Positions 7,031 through 15,668 of a DNA stretch of 15,668 bases are shown in pieces. The position numbers and the translations under genes are program-made. Source of the DNA: Nitrospiraceae bacterium. Its GTDB lineage: Bacteria > Nitrospirota > Thermodesulfovibrionia > Thermodesulfovibrionales > UBA1546. The stretch is taken from positions 1 through 15,668 of the forward strand of contig DOHC01000053.1 of the NCBI GenBank assembly GCA_003535475.1. Reading direction: 5' to 3'. Under the pieces are notes generated by a model. That model was given only the letters and a program-made list of their open reading frames with translations, was not told the DNA's origin and made no database searches. How positions within the stretch are numbered: position 1 is the stretch's first letter; each line of letters begins with the position of its first letter.

Positions 7031-7059
7031 AATGTACACCCTTTAGAATGACCTGTCAA
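7031..7059 (-). promoter_or_regulatory. Sigma-70-like promoter for the nitroreductase-archaemetzincin pair
   Basis: On the minus strand TTGACA (7059-7054) is followed by exactly 17 bases and TACATT (7036-7031). This would start transcription near 7024, with a leader of about 55 bases before the nitroreductase start. The consensus -35 and ideal spacing make this the best two-box promoter in the window. Confidence 0.55.
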
Positions 7060-7325
7060 TCATTTTATCTCTCCCAAATTTGGTTTTATTTAATATCGAC
7101 AGATATATAAAATCCTTAATCAAATTAAAAATAATTATCACAACTACTAATCAATCTAATAACTTTATGGTTATCACGCCTGCATCCCCTTGATTTATGA
7201 CCACTTCTTTTTTATCCTGTTACGCCTCGCAGCGATTTTCCCATTGATTAATCCAAATTTTTCCTCACAGTCAGTTCTTAAGACACAATGCATCAATAAG
7301 CATCTCCGTATCAACGTAACTTTAT

Positions 7326-7334
7326 TGATATAAT
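7326..7334 (+). promoter_or_regulatory. Extended -10 promoter predicting a leaderless mRNA
   Basis: TGATATAAT is a perfect extended -10 (TG-n-TATAAT). Six bases (TAAATT) separate it from the ATG at 7341, so transcription should begin at or next to the A of the start codon. There is no Shine-Dalgarno sequence, which agrees with a leaderless transcript. The gene at 10243 has the same arrangement. Confidence 0.55.
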
Positions 7335-7340
7335 TAAATT

Positions 7341-8087
7341 ATGTATCACCCTGTTGAAATCGCAGAAATTACCGAAAAGACCGTGTGTGAAAACAACCGG
7401 AGAAGATACTACCGCTTCAGGCCTGCACGGTTTTACGGCGGGATATCTACCGCAGACTGTGTCGGCTGCTGCCTGAGATGCGTGTTCTGCTGGTCCTGGA
7501 ACATAGTTGCCAGACCGGAAGAATATGGAAACTTATACGCTCCTGAAGAAGTTGCGAGAAGACTTGTAAATATCGCAAAGAAGAAAAGACTCAATCAGAT
7601 GAGGATAAGCGGTAACGAGCCGACGCTCTGCAGGGAACATCTTATTAATGTCCTTAAATTGATACCGGAGGACTATCTCTTTATTCTCGAGACAAACGGC
7701 ATATTAATCGGCAATGACCGGACATATGCAGAAGAACTCTCGGCTTTCCATAACCTTTACGTGAGGGTAAGTCTGAAAGGCACATGCGAGGAAGAGTTTT
7801 CAAGGCTCACGGGCTCGGTTCCGGAAGGGTTTCAGCTTCAGTTGAGGGCGCTCGAGTTCCTGAGGGACAGTGGAGTGCGTGTGCATCCGGCATCCATGAT
7901 AAGCTTCAGCCCATGTGAAAATATTAAGGCATTGAAAAAGAGATTACGGGCAATAGACCCTGCCTTTGAGGATTTTGAAGTCGAGGAACTCATCCTCTAC
8001 CCCGCTGTGGAGGAGAGACTTAAAAAAATGAAGCTCCGTTACTTTACCGGTTACAGGCCTGACAGAATACCTGCAGAGCAGATATGA
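7341..8087 (+). CDS. Radical SAM protein of an archaeal-type family
   Basis: A 248-residue protein with the radical SAM iron-sulfur motif C43-x3-C47-x2-C50 (in CVGCCLRCVFCWSWN), preceded by the characteristic RFRPARFYGGISTADC. SGNEPT at 90-95 stands in for the usual SAM-binding GGEP, and LETNGILIG and RVSLKGTCEEEFSRLTG follow. Relatives are annotated as Fe-S oxidoreductases or PflA-like enzymes in archaea and anaerobic bacteria. The substrate is unknown and I do not assign one. The gene has no ribosome binding site and starts from a predicted leaderless transcript. Its TGA overlaps the ATG of the following amrS-like gene as ATGA, so the two were coupled. It looks intact. Confidence 0.88.
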   Translation: MYHPVEIAEITEKTVCENNRRRYYRFRPARFYGGISTADCVGCCLRCVFCWSWNIVARPEEYGNLYAPEEVARRLVNIAKKKRLNQMRISGNEPTLCREHLINVLKLIPEDYLFILETNGILIGNDRTYAEELSAFHNLYVRVSLKGTCEEEFSRLTGSVPEGFQLQLRALEFLRDSGVRVHPASMISFSPCENIKALKKRLRAIDPAFEDFEVEELILYPAVEERLKKMKLRYFTGYRPDRIPAEQI

Positions 8088-8559
8088 AGAAAGAAGCCGT
8101 TCTGTATGAAAAACTTGGAGATAAAAAGGTCAGGTGCAATACCTGCCAGAGAAGGTGTATAGTACCCGAAGGGAAGACCGGATGCACGTGGAGGTTGTCA
8201 CAAATGTCACCCCCGGATTCAATGATAATGAAACTGAACTCCGTGGGATAGCATCATGGATAAAGAACAGTCTCGGCGCTGAAACGCCATGGCATGTAAC
8301 AAGGTTCTATCCGCAACTCGAACTTAGCCATCTGTCACCAACGCCGGCAGCTGTCCTTGAAAAGGCGTGGGGAATTGGGAAAGAGGAAAGACTCTGGTAT
8401 GTGTATCTTGGCAATGTCCATGGACACAGACTTGAGAACACATATTGTCATAAATGCGGTGAGCTTTTGATAGAGAGATATATTTTTGAGATATTGAAAA
8501 ACAGGATCCAGAACGGGAAATGCCCGGAATGCGAAGCCGTGATACCGGGGAGGTTTTAG
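8084..8559 (+). pseudogene. AmmeMemoRadiSam-system radical SAM enzyme (AmrS-like) with its middle deleted
   Basis: The first 34 codons (MKKEAVLYEKLGDKKVRCNT, then CQRRCIVPEGKTGC) are the cysteine-rich N-terminus of AmrS-type proteins. In another frame, from about 8182, the sequence resumes with HVEVVTNVTPGFND, PWHVTRFYPQLEL, YVYLGNVHGH and a C-terminal zinc-ribbon (CHKC ... CPEC), which are the usual C-terminal blocks of the same family. The intervening 170-180 residues, including the CxxxCxxC that binds the 4Fe-4S cluster, are missing, and the join near 8180-8185 also shifts frame. The product therefore cannot be a radical SAM enzyme. The C-terminal part (125 codons) is open, and an internal ATG at 8182 heads it, but no ribosome binding site is seen. 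Confidence 0.85.
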
Positions 8560-8584
8560 TGACACCGTTTCTGAAAACTCTTAC

Positions 8585-8604
8585 TATGGCACTGTGGCAC
8601 TATC
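8585..8604 (+). repeat. Short TGGCAC phrase repeat after the amrS remnant
   Basis: TATGGCAC and TGTGGCAC lie back to back, followed by TATCGTG and a run of six T. The style matches the phrase block at 4204-4310. It occupies the gap between the amrS remnant and the HELGH fragment, and may mark sites prone to rearrangement. Confidence 0.35.
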
Positions 8605-8612
8605 GTGTTTTT

Positions 8613-8942
8613 TCAGTCAGATTTTTCAAGAGCCTTTTCAGATATGGCTCCGGTGCCTTCATGACTTTTTTCTGCTCCCTGCCAAAATATTCCTTCCCCT
8701 GTTTGCTGCCTATAGCTGCGGAGTTTGACGGTTTCTTTAAAAAGCTTTTCATGCGGCCTGATAAGTTCTCTGAGGGCCGAGATCGCAACCAGGTCCGTAA
8801 ATATCTCCTCGGTCCTGAGGTCCCCGTATTTTATGCTTATCCAGCAATGACCCAATTCGTGGAAAAAGGTGTAATTCCAGAAGGCATAGGGGGCTGCCCT
8901 TGAAATTGTCCACAAGAAAAACTGTTCGAATATTTGATTGTT
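8613..8942 (-). pseudogene. Fragment of a HELGH zinc-metalloprotease-like protein
   Basis: A frame of 109 codons is open from a TAG at 8943-8945 to the TGA at 8613. It contains NYTFFHELGHCWISIKYGD, with HExxH at 8847-8861, followed by RTEEIFTDLVAISALREL, where an acidic residue about 18 positions on could be a third zinc ligand. The only starts are a TTG at 8915 or nothing, with no ribosome binding site, and reading upstream of the TTG (QIFEQFF) still looks like protein. I therefore read it as an internal fragment or decayed gene. The family is not recognised; it is not archaemetzincin. It could be a small genuine protein with an unusual start. Confidence 0.5.
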
Positions 8943-8952
8943 CTAATGTTCA

Positions 8953-8970
8953 AAGGTGCCCTGACACCCT
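8953..8970 (-). terminator. Possible weak terminator hairpin after the PflA-like gene
   Basis: On the minus strand AGGGTG and CACCTT pair (one G-U) around a six-base loop, 13 bases past the stop codon at 8983. Only three T residues follow, so support is thin. Confidence 0.28.
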
Positions 8971-8982
8971 GATCACGTAATT

Positions 8983-10080
8983 TCAACTTAACAGATGAAC
9001 ATTACCGATCCTTACCCTTTTGAGCCCTGCGGCTTCCGCAATTTCCTTACATTTCAGAGCAAAGTCTTTAGATGTAACAGGCAGGTCGGACATACGGAAG
9101 TGCGGATAAAATCCAAGAAGGGAGTAAGGGATACCTTTATCAAGAGATGCGATGAATTCCGAAATATTTCTGATCTCTTCTTCATCAATATATCCGGGGA
9201 CAAGAAGCGTGCTTGCTGTAAGAAGCGGAGGGTCGGGACGTTCACGGATTCTACCGGCAACAATTGAAAAATTCTCAATGGTCCTTTTATTTGTAACTCC
9301 CGTTAATGCGATATTCAGGCTCTTATTCCATGATTTCAGGTCAAATTTGATGCATCCGCCGGATTTCAGGGAGAGTTCTATCATCTCATTGAGCAGACCT
9401 CTGTTCATTGTTCCGTTTGATTCCCAGCATATCCGGAGAATCCTGTTTTTCTTCTGCTCCAGCGCGAGTCGTGATGCCCTTATTGCAAACGGCAGCTGCG
9501 GGGTCGGGTCTCCGCCAAAGTAGCATATGCACGAGGTCTCTTTATCCACATCATCGACAAGCTCCTTAACGTTTCTTTTTTTTGCGGTCAGTGTTTCCTC
9601 CCTGAACTGCCAGTTCTGGCAGAACAGGCAGTTAAAAGAGCATGCCTGAAAGAAAACGGCAAGGTTTTTGTATCCATATTCCGGTCCTTCCGAATAAGCA
9701 TATTCCGGATATCCGGCTCCACATCCTCCGGGACATACCCAGTCGGCAACGCAGTTTGTCGGCAGGGGATCATGATACCATGAGAGTTTGCCTTCCTCCG
9801 GAGACACACCGGAGAGTTTCCCGTTTATATTTGTCCTGAGGCCGCAATAGCTTATTCCCCCTTCAGGAATCCGGCATTCATTTACGCATAACCTGCATTG
9901 AATTCCGTTTGGATCACGGGGCGGTTTTGGGGGAAGGCCAAAGGGTCTTCTGCTTACTGAATGGGCCTCTTCAATATACGATGAAGCTTTTGCCGGTTCA
10001 TTCCGGATGCATTCAAGGCATACATTCAGGGCCTTTGAGACTAATATGGAGGACTTGCCGCAGACAAAGCACTTAGTCAT
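8983..10080 (-). CDS. PflA-like radical SAM protein (COG1180, AmmeMemoRadiSam-related)
   Basis: 365 residues. An N-terminal zinc ribbon (CFVCGKSS ... CLEC, C4/C7/C21/C24) precedes a cysteine cluster (CRLCVNECR, CGLR, CPGGCGAGYPEY) and the radical SAM core, ACSFNCLFCQNW (C147-x3-C151-x2-C154). CYFGGDPTPQ supplies the SAM-binding GGDP, WESNG the next strand and FDLKSWNKSLN the fourth. The C-terminal LLGFYPHFRMSDLP resembles the AmrS family. Such enzymes are annotated as pyruvate formate-lyase activase-like; the real substrate is unknown. It is intact, unlike the amrS remnant nearby, so it may be a paralogue that keeps some of that activity. Transcription probably starts from the extended -10 at 10109-10117. 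Confidence 0.88.
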   Translation of the reverse strand: MTKCFVCGKSSILVSKALNVCLECIRNEPAKASSYIEEAHSVSRRPFGLPPKPPRDPNGIQCRLCVNECRIPEGGISYCGLRTNINGKLSGVSPEEGKLSWYHDPLPTNCVADWVCPGGCGAGYPEYAYSEGPEYGYKNLAVFFQACSFNCLFCQNWQFREETLTAKKRNVKELVDDVDKETSCICYFGGDPTPQLPFAIRASRLALEQKKNRILRICWESNGTMNRGLLNEMIELSLKSGGCIKFDLKSWNKSLNIALTGVTNKRTIENFSIVAGRIRERPDPPLLTASTLLVPGYIDEEEIRNISEFIASLDKGIPYSLLGFYPHFRMSDLPVTSKDFALKCKEIAEAAGLKRVRIGNVHLLS

Positions 10081-10108
10081 GATTAAATTAGCGTGACTCT
10101 TTTTATTA

Positions 10109-10117
10109 AGTATATCA
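10109..10117 (-). promoter_or_regulatory. Extended -10 element for the PflA-like radical SAM gene
   Basis: On the minus strand TGATATACT matches TG-n-TATACT. It predicts a leader of roughly 20 bases before the ATG at 10080. No Shine-Dalgarno sequence is evident in that leader, and no clear -35 is seen. Confidence 0.45.
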
Positions 10118-10227
10118 CAGCAGTCGTCCCCTCTTTTTTGGTTTCGTTCGCTATGCTCAAAAATGAAAAGCGCAGGAAGTCATGACCGGTTTGCCTGTAA
10201 TGTTTTAATGCAGCCGGACGCAATGCA

Positions 10228-10236
10228 TGTTATAAA
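10228..10236 (+). promoter_or_regulatory. Extended -10 promoter predicting a leaderless mRNA for the DUF362 gene
   Basis: TGTTATAAA is an extended -10 (TG-n-TATAAA), and exactly six bases (AGTATT) separate it from the ATG at 10243. The geometry is identical to the promoter at 7326-7334. No ribosome binding site precedes the ATG. Confidence 0.5.
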
Positions 10237-10242
10237 AGTATT

Positions 10243-11058
10243 ATGGTCACTGTTTCTCTGGCAAAAGGGAAAAAGAGAAGGAACACTGTCAGAAGGTCAC
10301 TTAATTTTATATCACATGATATCAAAAAAGGACTGAAGCCCGGCAAGGTGATCATCAAGCCCAACTTTGTATCAACATCACTTCAGCTCGCCGCAAGCCA
10401 TGTTGACCAGATAAGGGGAATCCTCGATTGCTTCAGGGAATTTTACGATGAAAAAATAATCATAGCCGAGGCTGCGTCGCCTTTTACAGGCGGTACTTCA
10501 GAAGGGTTTGAAAAGTTCGGTTATCACCAACTTGCTGAAGAATACAACGTAGAACTTATCGACCTGAATGAAGGCCCTTTTGAAAAGGTCCCGATCCTGG
10601 ACAAAAGGGGCGAAACCATTCAAGTGAGGGTATCCGGCCTCCTGCTTGACAGAAACAACTATCTTGTGTCGGCGGCAAAACTGAAAACACACGATACCGT
10701 GGTTGTAACGCTCTCAATAAAGAACATGGTAATGGGGAGCATATATGCAGATGATAAGGTTATGGGACATCAGGGATACAAGTATACGAATCTCAACCTT
10801 GCGGAGATGGCCGAACTTGTCTGGCCCGACCTTACTGTGATAGACGGACTTACAGGGATGGAAGGTAACGGCCCTGAATACGGGACCCCCATTGATGCCG
10901 GCATCGCGATATCAGGCACAGACCCCCTGGCTGCTGACAGTGTAGCGTGTAAAGTGATGGGAGTGAATATCAATAAGGTCGGCTATCTTTACTACTGCAA
11001 GGAATATACAAGACAAAATGCGTGTAAAAATAGAGCGTCTCTCAATCAATCCGTATAA
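10243..11058 (+). CDS. DUF362-domain protein, C-terminal end possibly truncated
   Basis: A 271-residue protein matching the DUF362 family: KPGKVIIKPNFVST near the start, IIIAEAASPFTGGTSEGFEKFGY (positions 72-94), SAAKLKTHDTVVVTLSIKNMV and LTVIDGLTGMEGNGPEYGTP, ending with SGTDPLAADSVACKVMGV. The family is common in anaerobes and often linked to Fe-S proteins, but its function is unproven. After GYLYYCKEY the sequence becomes ordinary (TRQNACKNRASLNQSV), where relatives usually continue with a conserved GLG-type segment. The last 17 bases overlap the convergent THUMP gene. The 3' end may therefore have been replaced. No ferredoxin-like cysteine cluster is present. Confidence 0.85.
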   Translation: MVTVSLAKGKKRRNTVRRSLNFISHDIKKGLKPGKVIIKPNFVSTSLQLAASHVDQIRGILDCFREFYDEKIIIAEAASPFTGGTSEGFEKFGYHQLAEEYNVELIDLNEGPFEKVPILDKRGETIQVRVSGLLLDRNNYLVSAAKLKTHDTVVVTLSIKNMVMGSIYADDKVMGHQGYKYTNLNLAEMAELVWPDLTVIDGLTGMEGNGPEYGTPIDAGIAISGTDPLAADSVACKVMGVNINKVGYLYYCKEYTRQNACKNRASLNQSV

Positions 11059-11575
11059 AGGGATATCTATTCAACTGCTCCCTGCTCCAGAGCGAAAGCC
11101 CTGCCCGGTTCGAAACTGTTTCAACAGCAATGACGGCATCAGGATCTTCAAAAGAAATATGTCCCGGCATACCCGCTTCCCTCATCGCCTCAAGTAAAAT
11201 ATCATCGAGCATCCGTTCCTCTTCATGACCGGAAAGCCTTCCCTTGAGTCCCCGGCGGTGCATTCTTACATGAAATCCCTTGCCGGCAAGTTCGCTGACC
11301 CATGCCATGATTGCTTCCCTCGCCTTGTTCTCAAATTCATCCGGCGAATGAAAAGTAAACGTGCTCGTAACCGGTATCAGCCTTGAAACAGGCTTCAGGA
11401 ACTCAGGGTCTTTTAGGGACCTGTTGAGCAGGGATTCCAGCATGTGATGAACATCTTGCACCTTCATAACCAGCGTATTGTAAAAATCGGTCCGCTGCAC
11501 ACGGCCAAATGCACCGAGCATATCACATGCCCTTTTAAAATCATGAACCGTTACAACCACATTCCATTGTTGCAT
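11042..11575 (-). CDS. Stand-alone THUMP-domain protein
   Basis: A 177-residue protein consisting mainly of a THUMP domain, an RNA-binding module of tRNA-modifying enzymes. Supporting segments are LKPVSRLIPVTSTFTF (position 80 on), FHVRMHRRGLKGRLSGHEEERMLDDILLEA and the C-terminal DAVIAVETVSNRAGLSLWSREQLNRYPFIRID. No methyltransferase or sulfurtransferase domain is fused, so it probably works with a separate enzyme or binds tRNA as an accessory factor. A weak TGGA site precedes the ATG. The last bases overlap the DUF362 gene tail-to-tail. A 36-codon ORF with a better ribosome binding site lies 27 bases upstream and may share the transcript. Confidence 0.88.
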   Translation of the reverse strand: MQQWNVVVTVHDFKRACDMLGAFGRVQRTDFYNTLVMKVQDVHHMLESLLNRSLKDPEFLKPVSRLIPVTSTFTFHSPDEFENKAREAIMAWVSELAGKGFHVRMHRRGLKGRLSGHEEERMLDDILLEAMREAGMPGHISFEDPDAVIAVETVSNRAGLSLWSREQLNRYPFIRID

Positions 11576-11602
11576 AAATTTCCAGCTTTAGGCTTTCAGT
11601 AT

Positions 11603-11713
11603 TCAGCTTACCTCATTTCTTATCCTATTGAAAATTTGATAAGGGAAAAGAAACTTCTCATCCGCACCTTGCAGGATTTTGATTGTTATTGTTTCAATTT
11701 GATTAAACTGCAT
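11603..11713 (-). CDS. Small ORF of 36 codons upstream of the THUMP gene
   Basis: ATG at 11713 is preceded by GGAG (11721-11724) with seven bases between, a better ribosome binding site than most genes here. The peptide starts MQFNQIETITIKILQGADEK and continues FLFPYQIFNRIRNEVS: helical, mixed charge, no signal or membrane segment. The segment FLFPYQIFNRI has the feel of a real folded protein, possibly a shortened member of a larger family, but I do not recognise it. It could also be a leader peptide for the THUMP gene, 27 bases downstream. Confidence 0.45.
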   Translation of the reverse strand: MQFNQIETITIKILQGADEKFLFPYQIFNRIRNEVS

Positions 11714-11957
11714 GCCATTTCTCCTTTCACTTCATTTTCTCATAACATTGTTTTTTATGTCGCATGTGTCTTTTTGTGATACTTTAGGGAAAAATCGCGG
11801 GATGAGTCAAGAGAAATTATCATTCACAGATGTTTAAAGTAAATGTGACTTTATGGCTGAAGATGACACTTTGCTGAAATATATCGAAACTGTGAATTAC
11901 GTGTAGAAAGATGCAGCCTGGAACTATGGAAGTTCAACCTCGATAGAAGCTCCGGGC
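11714..11957. other. Non-coding stretch between the 36-codon ORF and the membrane-protein operon
   Basis: It presumably holds the promoter of the small ORF/THUMP pair and the 3' end of the membrane-protein transcript. A weak inverted repeat GAACT/AGTTC (11921-11935) lies near the latter but lacks a U-tract. I see no gene or structured RNA. Confidence 0.4.
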
Positions 11958-12365
11958 TTAACCACGCTTCTCCCTTTTGCCAAAAATTGCCCCGATGAGG
12001 GCGCCAAAGATAATGTTTATAGCATAAAAGACAACATGCCTCTCGGAGATGATTTCTATGACATTTCCAAGGGAGTCTATTCCCTTTGCCAGAAAAGCAT
12101 CAAGGAATATTGCTCCGAAAAGGGGAAATATAGATAGCGCTCCAACCCTTTCACCCGACGAACCAAGCTTATAAGACGTCATACCTCCTGCCACTGCGGA
12201 TGAAAGCACGGCAACAATAACCTTGCTTAAATCTCCCCATGGCTCAAGAACAGCAGCCATAATGCTCCATATGGCTGTGAATACAGCACCCGCTGCCAAA
12301 CCCAAAGCAAATGCCCGGCTACGGGAGTATGTTACTGCTTCTCCTTTATAGAATTCCTCATCCAT
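11958..12365 (-). CDS. Small integral membrane protein, function unknown
   Basis: A 135-residue protein with four likely membrane segments: about 18-40 (FALGLAAGAVFTAIWSIMAA), 48-66, 75-92 (ALSIFPLFGAIFLDAFLA) and 111-128 (VVFYAINIIFGALIGAIFG), with a basic C-terminus (GKREKRG) that should face the cytoplasm. No family is recognised. It starts 31 bases after the lipoprotein gene and is probably co-transcribed with it, suggesting a shared envelope role. Confidence 0.7.
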   Translation of the reverse strand: MDEEFYKGEAVTYSRSRAFALGLAAGAVFTAIWSIMAAVLEPWGDLSKVIVAVLSSAVAGGMTSYKLGSSGERVGALSIFPLFGAIFLDAFLAKGIDSLGNVIEIISERHVVFYAINIIFGALIGAIFGKREKRG

Positions 12366-12396
12366 TTTCTTATCAGCGGACTGACCGTTTCTGGCC

Positions 12397-12903
12397 TTAA
12401 CGCCCGAGCAAAACCTCTGCGGTTCCCGGTTGCCCCTTTTCAGAGAACGGGTTTTTGATAACTAGAGTAAGGTTCTTTGCCTCCTCTGGACCCCAGAATA
12501 AGATGACATAGTTTTCTCCGATGGCCAGCTTCTCGTACTCAAGCTGCTGATGATGTACAGCCTCAGGCATCTGCATCATATGAAGATATTGCCAGCTGTA
12601 TTCATCCATTATCTTGGAAAAATAATATCTTTTCCCGCTGTTGTCCAAAACAGTGAAGTACTTCTTCATGCTCAAAGAAGGTCTCAGAATTTTATCCTTC
12701 TCTGAGTTCGGACCTGTCCATTTTATAAATACCACAAGGACTTTTTTGCCCCGTAGAGTATCAAGCTCAGCCCGTTGGACAGAAAGCGTGGTCTTCCCCA
12801 GTGGAATAGATTCCCCTATTGAAAAGCTCTTCGGTCTGCCACAGCCCTGAAGAAAGAAGAATACGGCTAATATGATCCAAACACCCTTTTTACCGATACG
12901 CAT
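12397..12903 (-). CDS. Predicted lipoprotein, function unknown
   Basis: A 168-residue protein with a basic N-terminus (MRIGKKG), a hydrophobic stretch and a lipobox LQGC ending at Cys21, so it should be lipidated. The residues after the cysteine (GRPK) contain no Asp at +2, consistent with outer-membrane sorting. The mature part is beta-rich (TTLSVQRAELDTLRGKKVLVV, KYFTVLDNSGKRYYFSK, NYVILFWGPEEAKNLTLVIK), resembling DUF4352-type immunoglobulin-like lipoprotein domains, but this is only a resemblance. It is the first gene of a two-gene unit with the membrane protein. Confidence 0.75.
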   Translation of the reverse strand: MRIGKKGVWIILAVFFFLQGCGRPKSFSIGESIPLGKTTLSVQRAELDTLRGKKVLVVFIKWTGPNSEKDKILRPSLSMKKYFTVLDNSGKRYYFSKIMDEYSWQYLHMMQMPEAVHHQQLEYEKLAIGENYVILFWGPEEAKNLTLVIKNPFSEKGQPGTAEVLLGR

Positions 12904-12920
12904 ACACTTTCACCCTATAT

Positions 12921-12951
12921 TACATAGGATATCACCCAGATGCCTTGTCAA
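12921..12951 (-). promoter_or_regulatory. Possible promoter for the lipoprotein operon
   Basis: On the minus strand a consensus TTGACA (12951-12946) is followed after 19 bases by TATGTA (12926-12921). The spacing is two bases longer than ideal and the -10 is weak. An AGGGTG stretch before the ATG could serve as ribosome binding site. Confidence 0.35.
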
Positions 12952-13077
12952 TGGCATGTGTAAGTTTTCTGACATTTTCGACATCCCTTTTTTATTAAGT
13001 AGTCGCCAGCAACGGGCTTGCAGTTATAAGCCATTATAATTAAGTTGTTTTCTTGGTGGGATATTAAACCAACCGAA

Positions 13078-15593
<2,516 letters not shown>

Positions 15594-15668
15594 TCATACC
15601 CTCATAGGCATTATCACACATTTATAATTATCATCCTTTTCTTCTTTTAAGAGGGTCGGGCTTAACGG
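15594..15668 (-). CDS. dnaN: DNA polymerase III beta subunit, C-terminal end only
   Basis: The last 24 codons and stop of a gene entering from the right edge. The reading LLKEEKDDNYKCVIMPMRV is the characteristic C-terminus of the sliding clamp (...VLMPMRL). Its position directly before gyrB on the same strand supports the call. Only this tail can be seen. Confidence 0.88.
   Translation of the reverse strand, partial: PLSPTLLKEEKDDNYKCVIMPMRV

Larger units (their letters stand above)
6969..7340. other. AT-rich divergent promoter region
   Basis: This 372-base gap separates the minus-strand nitroreductase from the plus-strand radical SAM gene. It holds a good promoter for the nitroreductase (7031-7059), a perfect 10-bp palindrome CCAAATTTGG just upstream of that -35 (7074-7083), and an extended -10 at the right end (7326-7334). 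No gene, RNA or riboswitch is recognisable in the AT-rich middle. Confidence 0.5.

Noticed and set aside
8995..9523. Plus-strand frames across the PflA-like gene
   Set aside because: They are shadows of the intact minus-strand radical SAM gene.
13055..13074. TTGGT/ACCAA inverted repeat as the gyrB terminator
   Set aside because: Only five pairs with a ten-base loop and no T-run follow on the minus strand.

Overview
The window looks like an origin-proximal piece of a bacterial chromosome. At the right edge a beta-clamp 3' end (dnaN) is followed on the same (minus) strand by a full gyrB with Gram-negative-type architecture. Several genes are of kinds more usual in archaea or in anaerobic, often thermophilic bacteria: a Clp1/Grc3-type polynucleotide kinase, an archaemetzincin, AmmeMemoRadiSam-type radical SAM enzymes, a DUF362 protein and a stand-alone THUMP protein. 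This mix, with moderate GC, suggests an anaerobic lineage such as Nitrospirota/Thermodesulfovibrionia or a deltaproteobacterial relative. That placement is inference from gene content only.

Layout. (1) 1-4376 is accessory. It holds a large phospholipase-D-fold protein entering from the left edge, a convergent MazEF-type toxin-antitoxin pair with a perfect palindrome in its promoter, a short scrap that looks like the N-terminus of a DUF1156-type DNA methylase, and about 0.8 kb of gene-poor DNA with degenerate short repeats and hairpins. (2) 4377-6968 holds a 55-residue FmdB-type zinc ribbon, a Clp1-like kinase and a convergent archaemetzincin (each split by a single +1 frameshift), and an exported SagB-type nitroreductase. 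(3) 7341-11058 is rich in radical SAM genes: an archaeal-type radical SAM protein; an AmrS-like gene whose middle, including the radical SAM cysteines, is deleted; a HELGH metalloprotease fragment; an intact PflA-like radical SAM protein; and a DUF362 protein that may lack its C-terminal end. (4) 11042-12903 holds a THUMP protein preceded by a 36-codon ORF, then a lipoprotein/membrane-protein pair. (5) 13078-15668 holds gyrB and the end of dnaN, separated by an AT-rich near-inverted repeat.

How the genes relate. The archaeal-type radical SAM gene and the broken amrS overlap by ATGA and were once translationally coupled. The nitroreductase and archaemetzincin form a minus-strand pair with a recognisable promoter. 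The lipoprotein and membrane protein form another pair, and dnaN-gyrB is a standard replication cluster. Two plus-strand genes (starting at 7341 and 10243) share an unusual start: an extended -10 element, exactly six bases, then ATG, with no ribosome binding site. This predicts leaderless mRNAs.

The main theme is decay. Three recognisable genes (kinase, archaemetzincin, AmrS) are disrupted, and two more fragments sit in intergenic DNA, while the neighbouring housekeeping genes are intact. No intact novel multi-gene system is proven here. The best leads are the edge-truncated PLD protein beside a DUF1156-like remnant and a toxin-antitoxin pair, which looks like the worn edge of a defence island, and the paired leaderless promoters.
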